Assembly (NCBI GenBank): GCA_017590115.1
Contig: JAGGNK010010892.1
Location: 3,524,813 to 3,588,812 of the forward strand
DNA from: Montifringilla adamsi
Taxonomy: Eukaryota > Chordata > Aves > Passeriformes > Passeridae
Reading direction: 5' to 3'
DNA: 64,000 bases
Part shown: positions 37,601 to 51,124 of the stretch, in pieces
Numbering within the stretch: the stretch's first letter is position 1
Layout: the number at the start of each line of letters is the position of its first letter
Translations under genes and position numbers: made by a program
The notes under the pieces: generated by a model
What the model was told of the DNA's origin: nothing
The model's input: only the letters and a program-made list of their open reading frames with translations
Databases searched by the model: none

Positions 37601-39421
37601 TTGGCTGATGCTGCTACGCTCTCAAATTCTGATTTCAAGGTGATTTGTGCTCCTTTCCTCCTTGGTTTGCAGGGTTGGGAGGGGAAACCAGAAGCTCTTT
37701 TTGTGCTTGTAGCCAAACAAGGAATTAGCTTGCCCAGCAGAGTGTGTGCTCTAGAGAACAGGAACGTCAGGGGGACAATCCATTTCATGGTTCCATGAAG
37801 CTGATTGAAACATGATTACACAGCAAGCCAGGGGCTCTTCTCCTCTGAGACTCCCCAGCTGCCTGTGCTTCCTAGGAACAATTATTACTGCAGGTGACTT
37901 CAGATTGCAGCTGGGATGGACTTCGGTTCAATCTTATCAGGGAGTTTCAGACATTTCGGGCTAGGGGACTAAAGTTAATTGCACCAAATATGGCACAAAG
38001 GGAGTAATTGGAAGGAATTTATCTTCCAATGACAGGGAAGGGTTGGTGAACAGGTTAGTGCACGATCCTGATCCTTCTTCAGTGCTGAAAAAGTAAAGAG
38101 CTGAAGAATGTATTTTATGATCAGATGAATGGGGACATTTTCCATCTTAAAACTCACTTTAAGCCAGGCAATTATTGCACTTACATCCTTCCCCAGCCCA
38201 CTGATTTTCACCCAGGAAATGGGAGGAACCAAAGGCCTTTCGTTTTTCCATTCTTGTGCTACTTCTTTTGGGATAAGGTTAAGGCAGAGTTAATCATCAT
38301 TTGCAAGTTATATTTAAGGCTGGCAACACGTGAAAGACTAAAAGCCCTGCAGAATAAAATCCTTTAATTGAGTCACAGCACAAGCACAGCATGGCTGGTA
38401 GGAGTATAAAAAGCCAGAGCACAGCTATTCATTAGGAATGAATATGGAAGTTAACCCAAGGAGACCGTGGGAATAAAAGAGGCCTATTGGCTCCCTGGCC
38501 TATTTACTGAGAGCCACGTAAACACAGGGGCAATTAAACCTGAATACAAACACAGGCAGCATAGCCAAGGCAGGACAGAACATGGTCCTGCACCAGTCTT
38601 GACCAGGACCAGGGGTAGCAGGGCTGCGAAGTCTCTTCTATTCTCCTTTTGCACACTCTTTCTTCCTCTTCATATTTCCTTGGGAAATATTTCCTTATGG
38701 CATTTTTTTTTTTATAAACAAAGCCAAGTTTAATGTCTGTGAGAAAAGGAGGAAGAATGGACTAGGTAGCAAAGCAATTGGGAGTGCCTCAGTAATGCAT
38801 TCAGGCCGTTAAGGATTTCATTAGGTTTACTAAAAGGTCATTAACGATAAAATATCTTCTTTTATTTTACCTACTTTCTAAACATTATAGTCTATTCTGC
38901 CATTCAAGCCTGCACCCCACTGACATTAATTAGCATGCTATATATTAAGGAGAGCTTTTAATGAGCTGTTATTTCATATGATTTTATTGGAGAGCCTCAT
39001 TGTTCAGCTTAATAGCAGAAAATGACAACTACAGAAATTGCTTTGATAGGACTGCAGCATTGAGGCAGTTATTCAATCTCCATGCTTGTTCCTCAGTTAT
39101 TCCTTGATGCTGAAAGCTCTGCCTAAAACCCCTCATTGTGGTTTGCCATGATACACTGGGTGTAAGGAAAGCTGTGGGCAAGGAACAGCCCCCAAACCAG
39201 TGAGTGGGGTGTGAGCAGCATCACACACAGTGGCTGGGTCTGCCGTACAGCAGAAAGCAGCAGCAGCAAGGCCCATGTGTGTACAGAATGGTTTGGCCAC
39301 ATTTATAGATCAAATACCAGTGTTAGCTCTTACTGTACTGACAGTTGTGAGATGGTGTCGTTACAGTCACTTGAATCTTAAGATATGTATTTGTATTTAT
39401 TCTCCAAGTCAAGTGTCTGCC

Positions 39422-39536
39422 TCACAGAATGGTTTGGGTTGGAAGAGACCTTAAAGATCATCCCAGCTCAACCCCCTGCCACCTTCCACTAGGCCAGCTT
39501 ACTCCAAGACCCATCCAAGCTCACCCTAAGTCACTT
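39422..39536 (-). mobile_element. CR1 3' fragment, minus strand
   Basis: Starts TCACAGAATGGTTTGGGTTG, continues through GAGACCTTAAAGATCATCCC and CCACCTTCCACTAGGCCAGC. About 115 bp of the CR1 tail. Confidence 0.88.
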
Positions 39537-41035
39537 TTCTCAAATTCAGAGCAAAGCAGGTGAATTGAGAACAAAAGGAAAAGTTCTCCCTGTGCTAAAG
39601 CCTTCATTCTTCTGAAAGGCACCTCACCCTCACTGCCAGCAATACCACCTGGACAGCAGGGAGAGCAGGATCAGGGGAAAGTGTAACCAACAGGGAAGGG
39701 AAAAGGGGGAAGGAGAAAGGAGGCAGGGGACTCCAAGTGACAGAAACTGGTAAATGAGAAGGGCACAGAAAACTAAACCCAAACCCATCCTGTCCACTGG
39801 ATGGCAGGATCATAAAGACTGGCTCCAAGACACAAAGGACAGCAACAAGGTGAATTTCCCAAAAGGAGCTGTGCATCCTCACATCCATACTGCTGAAGGT
39901 GATGCAAAGATCACCTTGACTGGCTTCTCCCCCTTTACAAAGTTCCTCAGTGGCATCCATTATCAGGATGAAACCACCACCACACCGGAATTATCCAGCT
40001 GTATGTATTTCTAAATTAAACAGTACTGAAGATGAAACAGAGGGAAAAAACCCAACAATCTGGGAAGGAAGTGCAAACATGCATCTGCAGTTTGCTTTCA
40101 ACTTAGCTAACTGTTACATTTTGGTAAACAAAATAATGCAAGATGTGAAAATTGAGTTTTTAAAGAGCTTTGTAGTACTCTAACTGCACAGGTACACTGC
40201 CACGTGAAAAGATGAGATGGAGGAAATGGGACGAAGGATCAGCTGTTCTCCTGAATGAGCACTATAGAGAAGAAAAAAGAATAGACTGAAATGGTATTTT
40301 TTTTTCTGGGGAAAAAAACATATTGGAAGGCAGAAAGAAAAGATGCTGATATATCTACAAAAGGATATTTTAAAACTGAACTTCGTTACAAGAAAGAATA
40401 AGTTGGAGGTTTTTTTCAGTTCTTATCATTTAGTTTGGCTAAGAAAAAGCACAATGTGCACACTAAAATAATTCAGCTCCTAAAAAAACAGTGTTGTTGT
40501 AACCAAATATCTTCTCATTTGCATGGGATTTATATCACTGCATGTCTATTGGCTTCAAAAGAACAATAAAAAGGTAATCAAAGAAATTGTTGTGCTCAAG
40601 GGACCACATTATGCTTTTATTTCTGAAAAGCTTGATCAAGCAATTTTTTTTAAACAGTTGATTCATTCTATTTATAACACAAGTATGCTACTTACCTGGA
40701 GGTTGTCATACATTTGAAAAACCCTGACATCTGAGTTTCTCAGAAAAACCCTCTCATTTTCTTCCTAAGATGTTACTGGAAACTACAGGATTTTAAAAAG
40801 CATCATTAACAAATGCTCCCAAGTTAAGCACATCTTGCAAGTAACAGCAAATGAGTAACACACAATTAAGAATCCTATATAATTTGAAGAAGTTTGTTCA
40901 AAAGCTCTTTGAGGTGCTTATTCAGAAAAGCATCCCTAATTAGGGAAACATTTAAACATTCCCTAAGTTTAAGGCTGTGCTAAAGTAACTGGGACAGGGT
41001 GGAGAGAAACAGGAGCAATAAAAAACTGGTGCTTT

Positions 41036-41432
41036 GTTGGGGCTACCTAAAATCAGAGGCCAGACAAAATTAGGGAATAACAAGCAGTTATATTTATTGA
41101 AGGGCCTACAGGTACATTTTGGGCAGATGAAGCACACCTAGGAGCTACACCCAAAAATGGACCATGGGTCATGGCTTTTCACACTTTTATAAGTTTGGTC
41201 CTTTTGCATATTGGGGTTTCATCTTCCAATTACAGCTCCAGGTAATGAAGTCATTTTCCCCAAGTTTGCTCTCCCCCAACTCACTTTTGTTTCCATCTCT
41301 GGGCCCTGAGGCAGTGAGGTGTCCTTGATTGCCAGCCTGGGGAGGAATTGTTGTGTCTGCCCAAACTGGGAAAGCAGCAGCTCACACTGTGAATAGTTTG
41401 GAGCTATACACTAAAGAATTGCAGGGTTACAA
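41036..41432 (-). mobile_element. Endogenous retroviral LTR, minus strand, about 400 bp
   Basis: On the minus strand the segment carries a TATAAAAGTG box (complement of about 41182-41191), then GGCCCTTCAATAAATATAAC (AATAAA complement of 41093-41098) and CCCTAATTTTGTCTGGCCTC. This order recalls a common passerine LTR. The termini were placed at TGTAACCC and CCCCAACA, but are uncertain; no target duplication was confirmed. Confidence 0.75.
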
Positions 41433-44400
41433 ATGTATGAAAAATATACATGCTAAAATCCTAAAGCATCAATACAGCCGGCTCTTTCCAACAAGGAGTA
41501 ATCCCTGAGTAAACCCCCAGCCTGCATCTGGAGTAAACTCCCTGCTGCTGCTGTCCTTAGCTGGAGAGGCAGGAGCAGCCAGGCAGAGCCAGCACCCCGG
41601 GTTGTGCCAGGCAGACAGAGCCCAGCCCAACTCCTATCAGCTCCCCACAGCACCTTAAATCAACACAGCTCAGACTAACTCCAGTCCTGCCACAGCATCT
41701 GATGTTTCCAAAGGTGATGGGGAAGGAAAACCATCCTGTTCCACCAGAACAGCTGCATTTGTTGCACACAGGCGAATTGTGCTTTCCTTGCAGGGTCAGA
41801 GAAGCCACCTTGACTGAACACCCTGAGTTTGGCAGGAGGGTCACTCAAGCACATGCTCATATTCTATGCTGACAAGGGAGCTTATACACCCTATTAATGT
41901 ATTAAAATTGATTAAAGAGCATGGGGGTGGAGGGGAGAAGCTCTCTGTGGGATGCCACTGGTTGTGGGGTGGGGGGAAAGATATTTCCTGTGACCTTGTG
42001 ATGCTCAAGTTTCACTGGAAAGCTCTCTGAATGAGCCCTGCCTTGTTCTAGGAACAGAGCCACAGGATCTGTGACTAACACAGCATCCCAAGCTCCTGAG
42101 AGAGCGAGCAATGCTCAGATTTATCACCCTACTCAGTTGCCAAGAAATGATAATAAATCAGTGCAATCAGCACTGTTCATTTCCCTTATTCTGGCCTGAA
42201 TCTTTATTAAGTGGAGCCCAGAACACTGGCAGCGTTTAACCAACCTGTTCACCAAGTGCTCAGTAAATACTACAGTCAGCAGGCATAAAAGAAACAATTT
42301 CTCTTCAGCCAGCCCAGCCCTGTTCCAGGGCCCTTCTGTGCTAAGAGCCATAAACTCCAGCCCTAATTGAGCTGCTGGATGTGAACAGCTTTCCTTACAC
42401 GTCACTGAGAGGGTGACACAGCCTCTGCAGGGCTGACAGATCTTCAGACTCGAACAGATGATACATGGCCACACACTTCCATTGCTAGTTTAGATTATTA
42501 AAGAAGTCTAATTCAATATAACACAGATGCAGTAAACCCCTTATTCTTGATGTAATCAACTTTCATGGACTCTGGACAAACAAGAGACTACATCTTATAA
42601 ATCCAGTGTCAGAGGTAAACAGCATTAGTGCTGCAGATGAAGAGGGAATCATTCCCAGCAATGTCCCTGCAGATTGATAATGCCAGGACCCAATACCCCA
42701 TCTTTAATTGCTCACTGCCTGCATTTTGAACCCTTGACAGGGTCTCCAGGATGTTCTGCTCATGCTCAGCTAAATGCAGTCCCAGCTGAGTTAAAGTGAG
42801 AAAGCTCCATCCCAGGAGTCTCCTACATCCATGGAATGCAATCGAGAGGCTGTAACATGATTGATTTTCATGGGAACATTCAAAGCCACTTCTCACTGAA
42901 GGCAATTTCCCACAATTGTCATCTTTCCACTATTTCAACAGTAGAGCTTTATATAAATCGGTTGCAAGATTTTGTGGTTGTTGCTTTCCTTCTTGTGGGA
43001 GCCATTTTTCACTCTTCACAACCACAAAAAGCCCCCAAACCCTTTAAATAAACAAACAAATGACTAAGCCAAGCTGAGCTCCCAAGCCTTGTAGCTTCTT
43101 CCAGGGAATTTTTTTTTTTCTTTTTTGCAACACCTTTTAGCAGGAAAGATTTTATCTAAAAAAAAATCAGGTTTCCTGAACAGCTTAGCAAAGGGCTATG
43201 AATAGAAATGGATGCATATCCCTGCATAGCTATCACACCAGATAATCCTGCTTTTTGTTATAATAAGCATGCACTTTCCGGGGTCAAGGGTGGAAGAAAT
43301 TTGTTTCCACCCTTTTATAAATACAGGCAATGCATCCCACAAATATTGACCTCATGCAAGACGCTCTAAAGAGGCAGTTTGCGTGTAACAACCTCTCCTG
43401 CATTGCAAAAGGGAGGGAGGTGATGGAGAAGAAATGGCATATTGGCAACTGGAGAGATGAAGAAGGGCAGACTGCAATTTTACATGGTAACTAAGAGGAT
43501 CTGTAGCCTCTGAAGTGCAATTTAAACTCAAATCCACTGGGATTAGATGTACTAGGCTCCAAGCATCCCATTAAAGAGCTGAAATTGTGTATGAAAGTCC
43601 CTTGTATTATTATTTCTGGCATCAAAATTGAGATTTACAGCATTTCAGAAACAGTGACTGACAAAACTGGCTAGTTAGAAGCTGCAAATACATCCTTATT
43701 TTTCCCCAAAACACCAGGGATTTAACAATCCTAAAGATGAGGACAGAAGTGATTACAGGACTGCACTTTATAATGTTTAAAAAGACAATTTGCTGTTTCA
43801 ACATTGCTCTTAGGCATGGCTCACTGAAAGGACTTCAGCAGTCTGGGAGCCATTTTTCCAGCCAAGAAGCTGAACATTTGGGATCCACCCTTTAAATGCT
43901 GTTAGGATTGCAATGTCCCTAAAAATGCTTTCCCTCAAGCAATGTGACAAGTACTTCAGACAGCAATGATAGGTTGGTTTCCCCTTTTTTCTTCATATTT
44001 AAGGGTGAAATATTCTAAAAATGACAATTGTGAGAAATCGAATACATACAAAAAATGTATTTACAAAGGCAAAAGACAGCATCACTTCCAGAGTGCACCT
44101 GAAAGCTCTCAGCTGCCCAAAGGAACAGCAAAATGCAGATATTATTTATAAGTTTTGCTTACTTAAATTTTCTAGATGCAGGTTTGCACTAAACATACAT
44201 CTTAGACAACTTCATGTCATCTAAAAGCAGAAGAATTTTAGTGCCAAAGCTGGTCTATGACCTTAAATTAGATTGCTTGCCCTTGCAGCCCAATGACAGT
44301 GTCTGTTCGATGGTAGTTTGACTTTATACACACTTAGGAAAAAATTAAAATTAAAAGGAATAAATCTTTGTTGCATGTCTTTGTACACAAAGGCTTTGAA

Positions 44401-44925
44401 GCTGAACTCCCACATGATGTGAGGACAATGAGCAGAATTTGATTATTAGGGATTTTAAAGCAGAATAGCTTTTCAGGACTGGTTAAAAAAAAAGTAAAAT
44501 AAAAATTTCAACAAGTTGTGGTGCTTTCAGTCTGCCAGGAGACTGATGGTGGGGGAGGATTACTGAGATATGACTGAATTGTGCCAGTCACAGGCTGCTT
44601 CCAGAGACAATAAGGACAATACCAGTGCAATATTGCCTCTTCCATGAGTGTCACATGCAGAACCCTCTGTGTGGAGCATCTTACCCAAACCAAGGAACCA
44701 GCAAAGCCCAGCTCTGCTCTCACCTGGGTTTCTGAGCACAGGTTGGTCTGCCTGCCTCCTGTAGGTACCTACACACCTTGAAGCCACCTGGGGACCTGTT
44801 AGAGGCTTTAAGCTTTCCCTCTGTTGCTTCCAACAGTAGCAGTGCTTCTCTGTGGCTTTCCTGATGGACAGACAGACTAACACCTCCTGTCTCACCACAC
44901 ACCTGTGAGCTTTGCTGGCCTCCCC

Positions 44926-44985
44926 TGGTGCCTCAGGTTTTAGCTTTTATATTTTTCAGATTCTATTGTGCTTTAGTGTGTGGGC
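44926..44985 (+). mobile_element. Fragment of the same LTR family as at 30383, plus strand
   Basis: TGGTGCCTCAGGTTTTAGCT followed by TTTATATTTTTCAGATTCTA matches the first 60 bases of the LTR at 30383 almost exactly. The similarity then stops, so it is a 5' fragment, an internally deleted copy or a different subfamily. Confidence 0.75.
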
Positions 44986-47900
44986 CTGGCAGCACCCCAG
45001 AATGATCTGTTCCATTCTCCCTTTCTGCCCAGCTCATAAGCTTCCCAGCAGACTGATTTGTAATTCCCACAGCTTTCCAAGTTGTCTTGAACAAGAGGTT
45101 TCTGCTCTCCAGAAAGAGACTGCAATTAGAGAAGGATCTAGAACAGCAATTACAAGGGATCTAAAAGGCCCTTCTGTTTAAAAATCCAGCTGTTAATGTA
45201 CCCAGTGAAACAATTAATTCTCAACACAGAGGGGGTTAAACCACTTTTAAATGTGACACTCTTGCTTTGTTAAAAGGCAGCAATAGCATTTGGAAGGAAA
45301 AATACCCATCAGAAGAGACTTGCAGAAGTCAAAAAGCTTCATGAAGGTCCTTCCATTCTGTTTAGGCTCTTAAGAAGTATTCAGTCATTATGAAATTAGT
45401 GCTTCTGGCTGCCAAAAGACTTGCTGAAGGTTGTGCTGCTGAATCTCAGCCCAGTTGGCACCCAAGCAGTGGATATGAAAACTGCAACAGCAATTTGGGT
45501 TATAGGGACATCTGGCAGGGAGCTGCAAGAATGATTAGGGAGCTGAGAAGAAAATCAGTCCCAAAGGGAAGCAAGTGGGATGCAAGTAGAATAGACAGCA
45601 TGATTATTTTGAAGCATTGTAGAAGCTTATAACATTTTTTTAACAGAATTAGAGGAAAAATACAATATCCAGATACAATGAATCAGATTGTGATGGTGAT
45701 GGTGAGGAGGGAACTACTACTTAGGAGGAGAAGGTGGGGTTTTATTTGTTTTTATTAGGAGGGTTTGTGCCCAGAGGGGTTTGAGAGACTCTCAGTGGCA
45801 CAATTCTTATGTGTGAATTTATTCAGCTACCTCCAGGTGTAAAGCAGGACCTGACACCACTAACTCAAGTTCATAAAGTGATAATACTTAATAAATACTC
45901 TGCAGGGTTGGGTTTTTTTTCGCTGATAAATGCTCACAGGCCTTTGTGTTTTTTCTCCCTGATAACAGCAACATAACTGCAGAGCTTCCAGAGAGCTGCA
46001 AATTCACTGGAAGGTCATTGAATCTCCCAGGACAGAGCAGAATTCCCAGTGACACCCGTGACAGAGTACAGGAATTGTGTGGGCTCCATCTGCAGGGATC
46101 CCCACGTTCCAAACAGAGCACACCACCCTGAGAGTGCCCTGGCCACCTCTCCAGGTTTTGCAACTGCTCTCCTGTATTTTTTTCTCCAGATGATGGACTT
46201 GTCTCAGGCTTCCATGGACAGTGGAAAGCTTCTGTAGGAATTTTCATATGGAAGGAGGGACAGGAATAGACAACATTTTCATCGTGACAGCTTCCAGGCA
46301 CTGTGGTTCTCATGGTGTTTCTAGCAGTCAGATGTTCATCCTTTTGGAGGTGGGGGAGAGTAGGAAAAGGAGGAAGAGGGAAGAGTTTGAATTCACCTTG
46401 ACTTCTCTTTGTCTCCAGCTGCCAAATATGCAGAGAGTCATTATCAGAAAAGAAAAATTTGTTTGTGCCTCCTCTGAGACTCAAGCAATGATATGACTTC
46501 AGGGGCAAAGGCACTGTCATGATGCATCACAACCCTGCAGGCATTAAAGTGTCTCATGCAGCTGCTCTGCCAGAAAAGCTACTCAGATTGCTGAAGTCCT
46601 TTCAACAAGCTGAGCCCAAGGCAATATTTTAGTAAGAAACAGCTTCTTTAAAAATTAAAAGGAGTTATTTTTGCATCATTTGCATCATTTGACTTGGGTC
46701 ATTTTAATGTTCTGTTATAGGTCACCTGTGTTGCTAGAAAAAAATGAACTTGTAACATTCTATTCAGACTAATTCCTTTAAAACACACCCAGGTTTATTG
46801 CCTAATTCCTTACATAGACACCCTCAAAGACCATGAAATGATGAAGGCTGGTTCTATTTTAGCACTGACAGATGATTTGCACCCGCATGCATTTCCGTAA
46901 GTGTCTCTACAGTGACCAACAATGACTCCAGACTTAGTCAAGGGTTTCAGCTCGGCCGAAATGACACTAAATTAGCAAGAGGAAATTCTGTTCATCTGTT
47001 TAGTGTTGCTGTGTCAAACTCAGTCTGGCCTTTGTGAGCCAAATGATGACCTAAAAGTGAAGTTACAGGAGAAATTTTCATCCATTGCTCATGCTGGAGT
47101 GTAAGATATCAGTGATGTGAAACCTTCTTCATTTTTCCCATTTGACTGTCACAGAGAGAGCCAGAGCTAGTAAGGACATCTGGGAGTGACATATCACAGG
47201 ACACTCTGTCCCAAATGAAGAGGCTGGATGGGAAGAGGAAAGAGGCAGAACCTCATTGACGGTGTCAGAGCTGCTTCTTGCACCTGTGGCTTTTCTAAAG
47301 TGAGTTTGTACAAAAAGCACAAAGGAGAGAGTGAAATACTGGTTCTTGCTCCTCTGTGCCAGAAGATGCTGCACAAGACACAGTGAGGGGTTTTATGTCA
47401 CCATAAAAACAAAATTATTTTTACTTTCTCTAATCTTACAGAGGTAAATACTGAACCCATAAACTGACACACACTCAGCCAGTGCTGGTGCACCACTTTC
47501 TGCTATTTAATCCAAGTGCCTTTACCTTCTCTTGTAGGACTGTATTTCATTTCACATGATCCCCTCAAGAGTCCTTCCTCTTACATTCCTGTTCCACATA
47601 TTTGGGTGTACATGACATTATGGAGAGTTTCACCAGGAGCACGTAACAGCAGTAACACTTCCTTAGCTTCACAAGAAACACCACCTCTGAAAAACTCTAT
47701 AATCACATTAAATTGTTTATTTCTCATCTGGCACAGGATGGTCAGTGATCATCCCATAACCTGCTCTACTTTGTCATTAGATAAATTGTTGGGATGGACA
47801 AATATGATCACTGAAATGTTCAAAAAGAGATAAGAGTTGATGGTTACTTTGCTGATATTGTCAGGAAGTGCTGTGACAGGTGGAAGTCAAAGAGGAATCA

Positions 47901-48246
47901 GTTACTGTGTATAGGTATAAAACCTAGCAGTGTTTTACCTCAAGAAGAAAAAAAAAAAAGGAAAACAAACAGACCTTGGAGCTACTGCACAAGGAAACAG
48001 AGCATCTGAGACATGGGGAAATGTGTGGCTCTCAATTTGCCACAAATATTGGAAAGAAATCTTTCTCTTTTTTGAACTGGGAATTTTTTTTCCGTGGTAG
48101 CAACAGACTATCTTGAAGATTCTTATCTATTTTAATCAGGCTTCTTTTAGCACCGGCTGAGATCTCTCAGAGCTCAGGATTGGCTTAAACACACATGAAA
48201 AGGGCCCTGTGGCACATATTCCTTGACAACAATCTGTTCTTCTCAC

Positions 48247-48356
48247 CTCATAGAGTGTAATGATGCCATTTGTCTCATTTGGAGGCTTCCACTGAACGTA
48301 GATCTTCTCTTCAAAAGGTCCTCCTTGGATAGATTCCAAGGGAACGGGTCCAGGAA
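48247..48356 (-). CDS. PTPRT: PTPRT internal exon: first part of fibronectin type III repeat 3
   Basis: This 110-bp exon completes the split valine codon left by the 297-bp exon and then encodes 36 codons from [19 protein letters not shown] to ITLYE. The [10 protein letters not shown] stretch holds the FN3 core tryptophan and an N-glycosylation sequon (NET). The sense-strand acceptor is a pyrimidine run ending CTCCTGCAG and the donor is GAG followed by GTGAGA. The entering phase is 1 and the leaving phase is 0, which fits both neighbours. The intron to the previous exon is only 1.27 kb, while the next exon is 35.7 kb away. The FN3 fold is split by the intron in the middle of the domain, a layout expected for type IIB phosphatases. 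Within that family the identity is strong; the choice of PTPRT is by recalled sequence. Confidence 0.9.
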
Positions 48357-49970
<1,614 letters not shown>

Positions 49971-50751
49971 TCAAGGCAGCCATCCATTAACACACTTCAT
50001 TCCATGTGTGAGTATCCCAGCACTCCGCAGTTCTGGATGTTCTTGTCTGTACAATGTACAAAGTGGTTGGGAAATGAACATCGGATCCACAGCTGCATTC
50101 TGCTCCCGAGTTTTGCCTGGAAATTTCCTGCCACAAGACCCTGAACAGTGGTTATGTGAAAAATGCTACTCACTTCCAAAAATTTAGAAAGGTTTATTAA
50201 AACCTTATCAAAAATACAACAAAAGACTGAATAGAGAAAATATTACGAGGAGCAAAGGATTTTCCCCACCATGTGCTCACCCACACAATGGAGGTTTCAC
50301 CTTTTAATGCTTTAGCCCCTCCCAAAGTTCCATCCATTATCTCCTTCTTTACTGTCCAGTGGTGGAGTTCACTGCCTTAAATCTTGACTGCAGGTCAGGT
50401 GCTGCCATAGTAATGAGCCAAACCTCCCAAACGTCCTGAACTCAGGCCACCTCTGATAACAACACAGGGGAGGGTAAAACATAACTATAAATCTATAAAA
50501 CTTCTCTTAACCTATACACAGGATATTTGCCTTTTAATTGTAAGAGTCAATCATCACATTACTCATCTATCATGGTTGTGCTCCTGATTCCTGTGAAATC
50601 TCACTGAATTCAACAGTGGCAACAGGATTCTGTTGCAGTAAGGCAGAAAAATCATAAAGAAAGGCTTCATAAAACCAAGGCTGCTCTCCTAGAATCAGTG
50701 GTTGGCCTTGTCAAAACGAACATTTTGCAAGTTCCCATGTGAAAGCAATCC

Positions 50752-51124
50752 TGTTGTGAGCAGTTTGTTAGCATAACCATCTATTCCTGGGTAAAAAACC
50801 CCAGCACCTGTATAAACTGGTTTTACACAGTTAGATAGAAAAATTAAAGCTATCTCTCACAAACAACTTTTCCTGCATGTACACCCTGGGGGTTTGAGTG
50901 ACCAATCAATACAGAATAACAACTTGTTACTAACCAACAAAAGTAATTGCAAAGAAAGCTACTGACCAATTGGAATCACACACGAGATCTGTAAAACTGT
51001 ATAAAAAAGAGTTATGTGAATAAAGAATGGCTTTTTTCCACCATGAATAAATCACCGTGTGATTTATTCCCATAGGATTCTATCAGGTAAGGAGTGGGGA
51101 AGTCGTGCTTTCTTCATTCTTACA
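50752..51124 (+). mobile_element. Probable LTR, plus strand, about 370 bp
   Basis: The region has CCAAT motifs at about 50921 and 50966, a TATAAAAAA box at 51000-51008, an AATAAA signal at 51019-51024 and ends near CATTCTTACA. The order of promoter and polyadenylation signals is LTR-like. The start at TGTTGTGAGCAG is a guess and no target duplication was found. Confidence 0.6.
51046..51068. other. Perfect hairpin in the LTR polyadenylation region
   Basis: AATAAATCAC and GTGATTTATT form a 10-bp perfect stem with a CGT loop. It lies just downstream of the AATAAA signal at 51019 and includes a second AATAAA itself. Confidence 0.85.

Larger units (their letters stand above)
12532..48246 (-). other. 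PTPRT: PTPRT 35.7 kb phase 0 intron splitting FN3 repeat 3
   Basis: The intron starts with GTGAGA after the 110-bp exon and ends with ATCTGCAG before the 202-bp exon. The protein reads through it without a gap (ITLYE then ITYKAVG), so no constitutive exon is expected inside. It carries most of the repeats in the window: two minisatellites, CR1 fragments, several LTRs and a SINE. Long stretches without a recognised element include 12.6-14.6, 16.0-20.0, 28.0-30.2, 31.0-33.4, 34.7-39.4 and 45.0-48.2 kb. ORFs inside these stretches match no family I recognise. A low-repeat AT-rich block at about 38.76-39.11 kb, with several TAAT-type motifs, looks like a possible conserved noncoding element. Confidence 0.9.

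Noticed and set aside
37420..37788. 122-codon minus-strand ORF with a hydrophobic N-terminus
   Set aside because: The start resembles a weak signal peptide by chance; no known family, no supporting promoter or exon signals.
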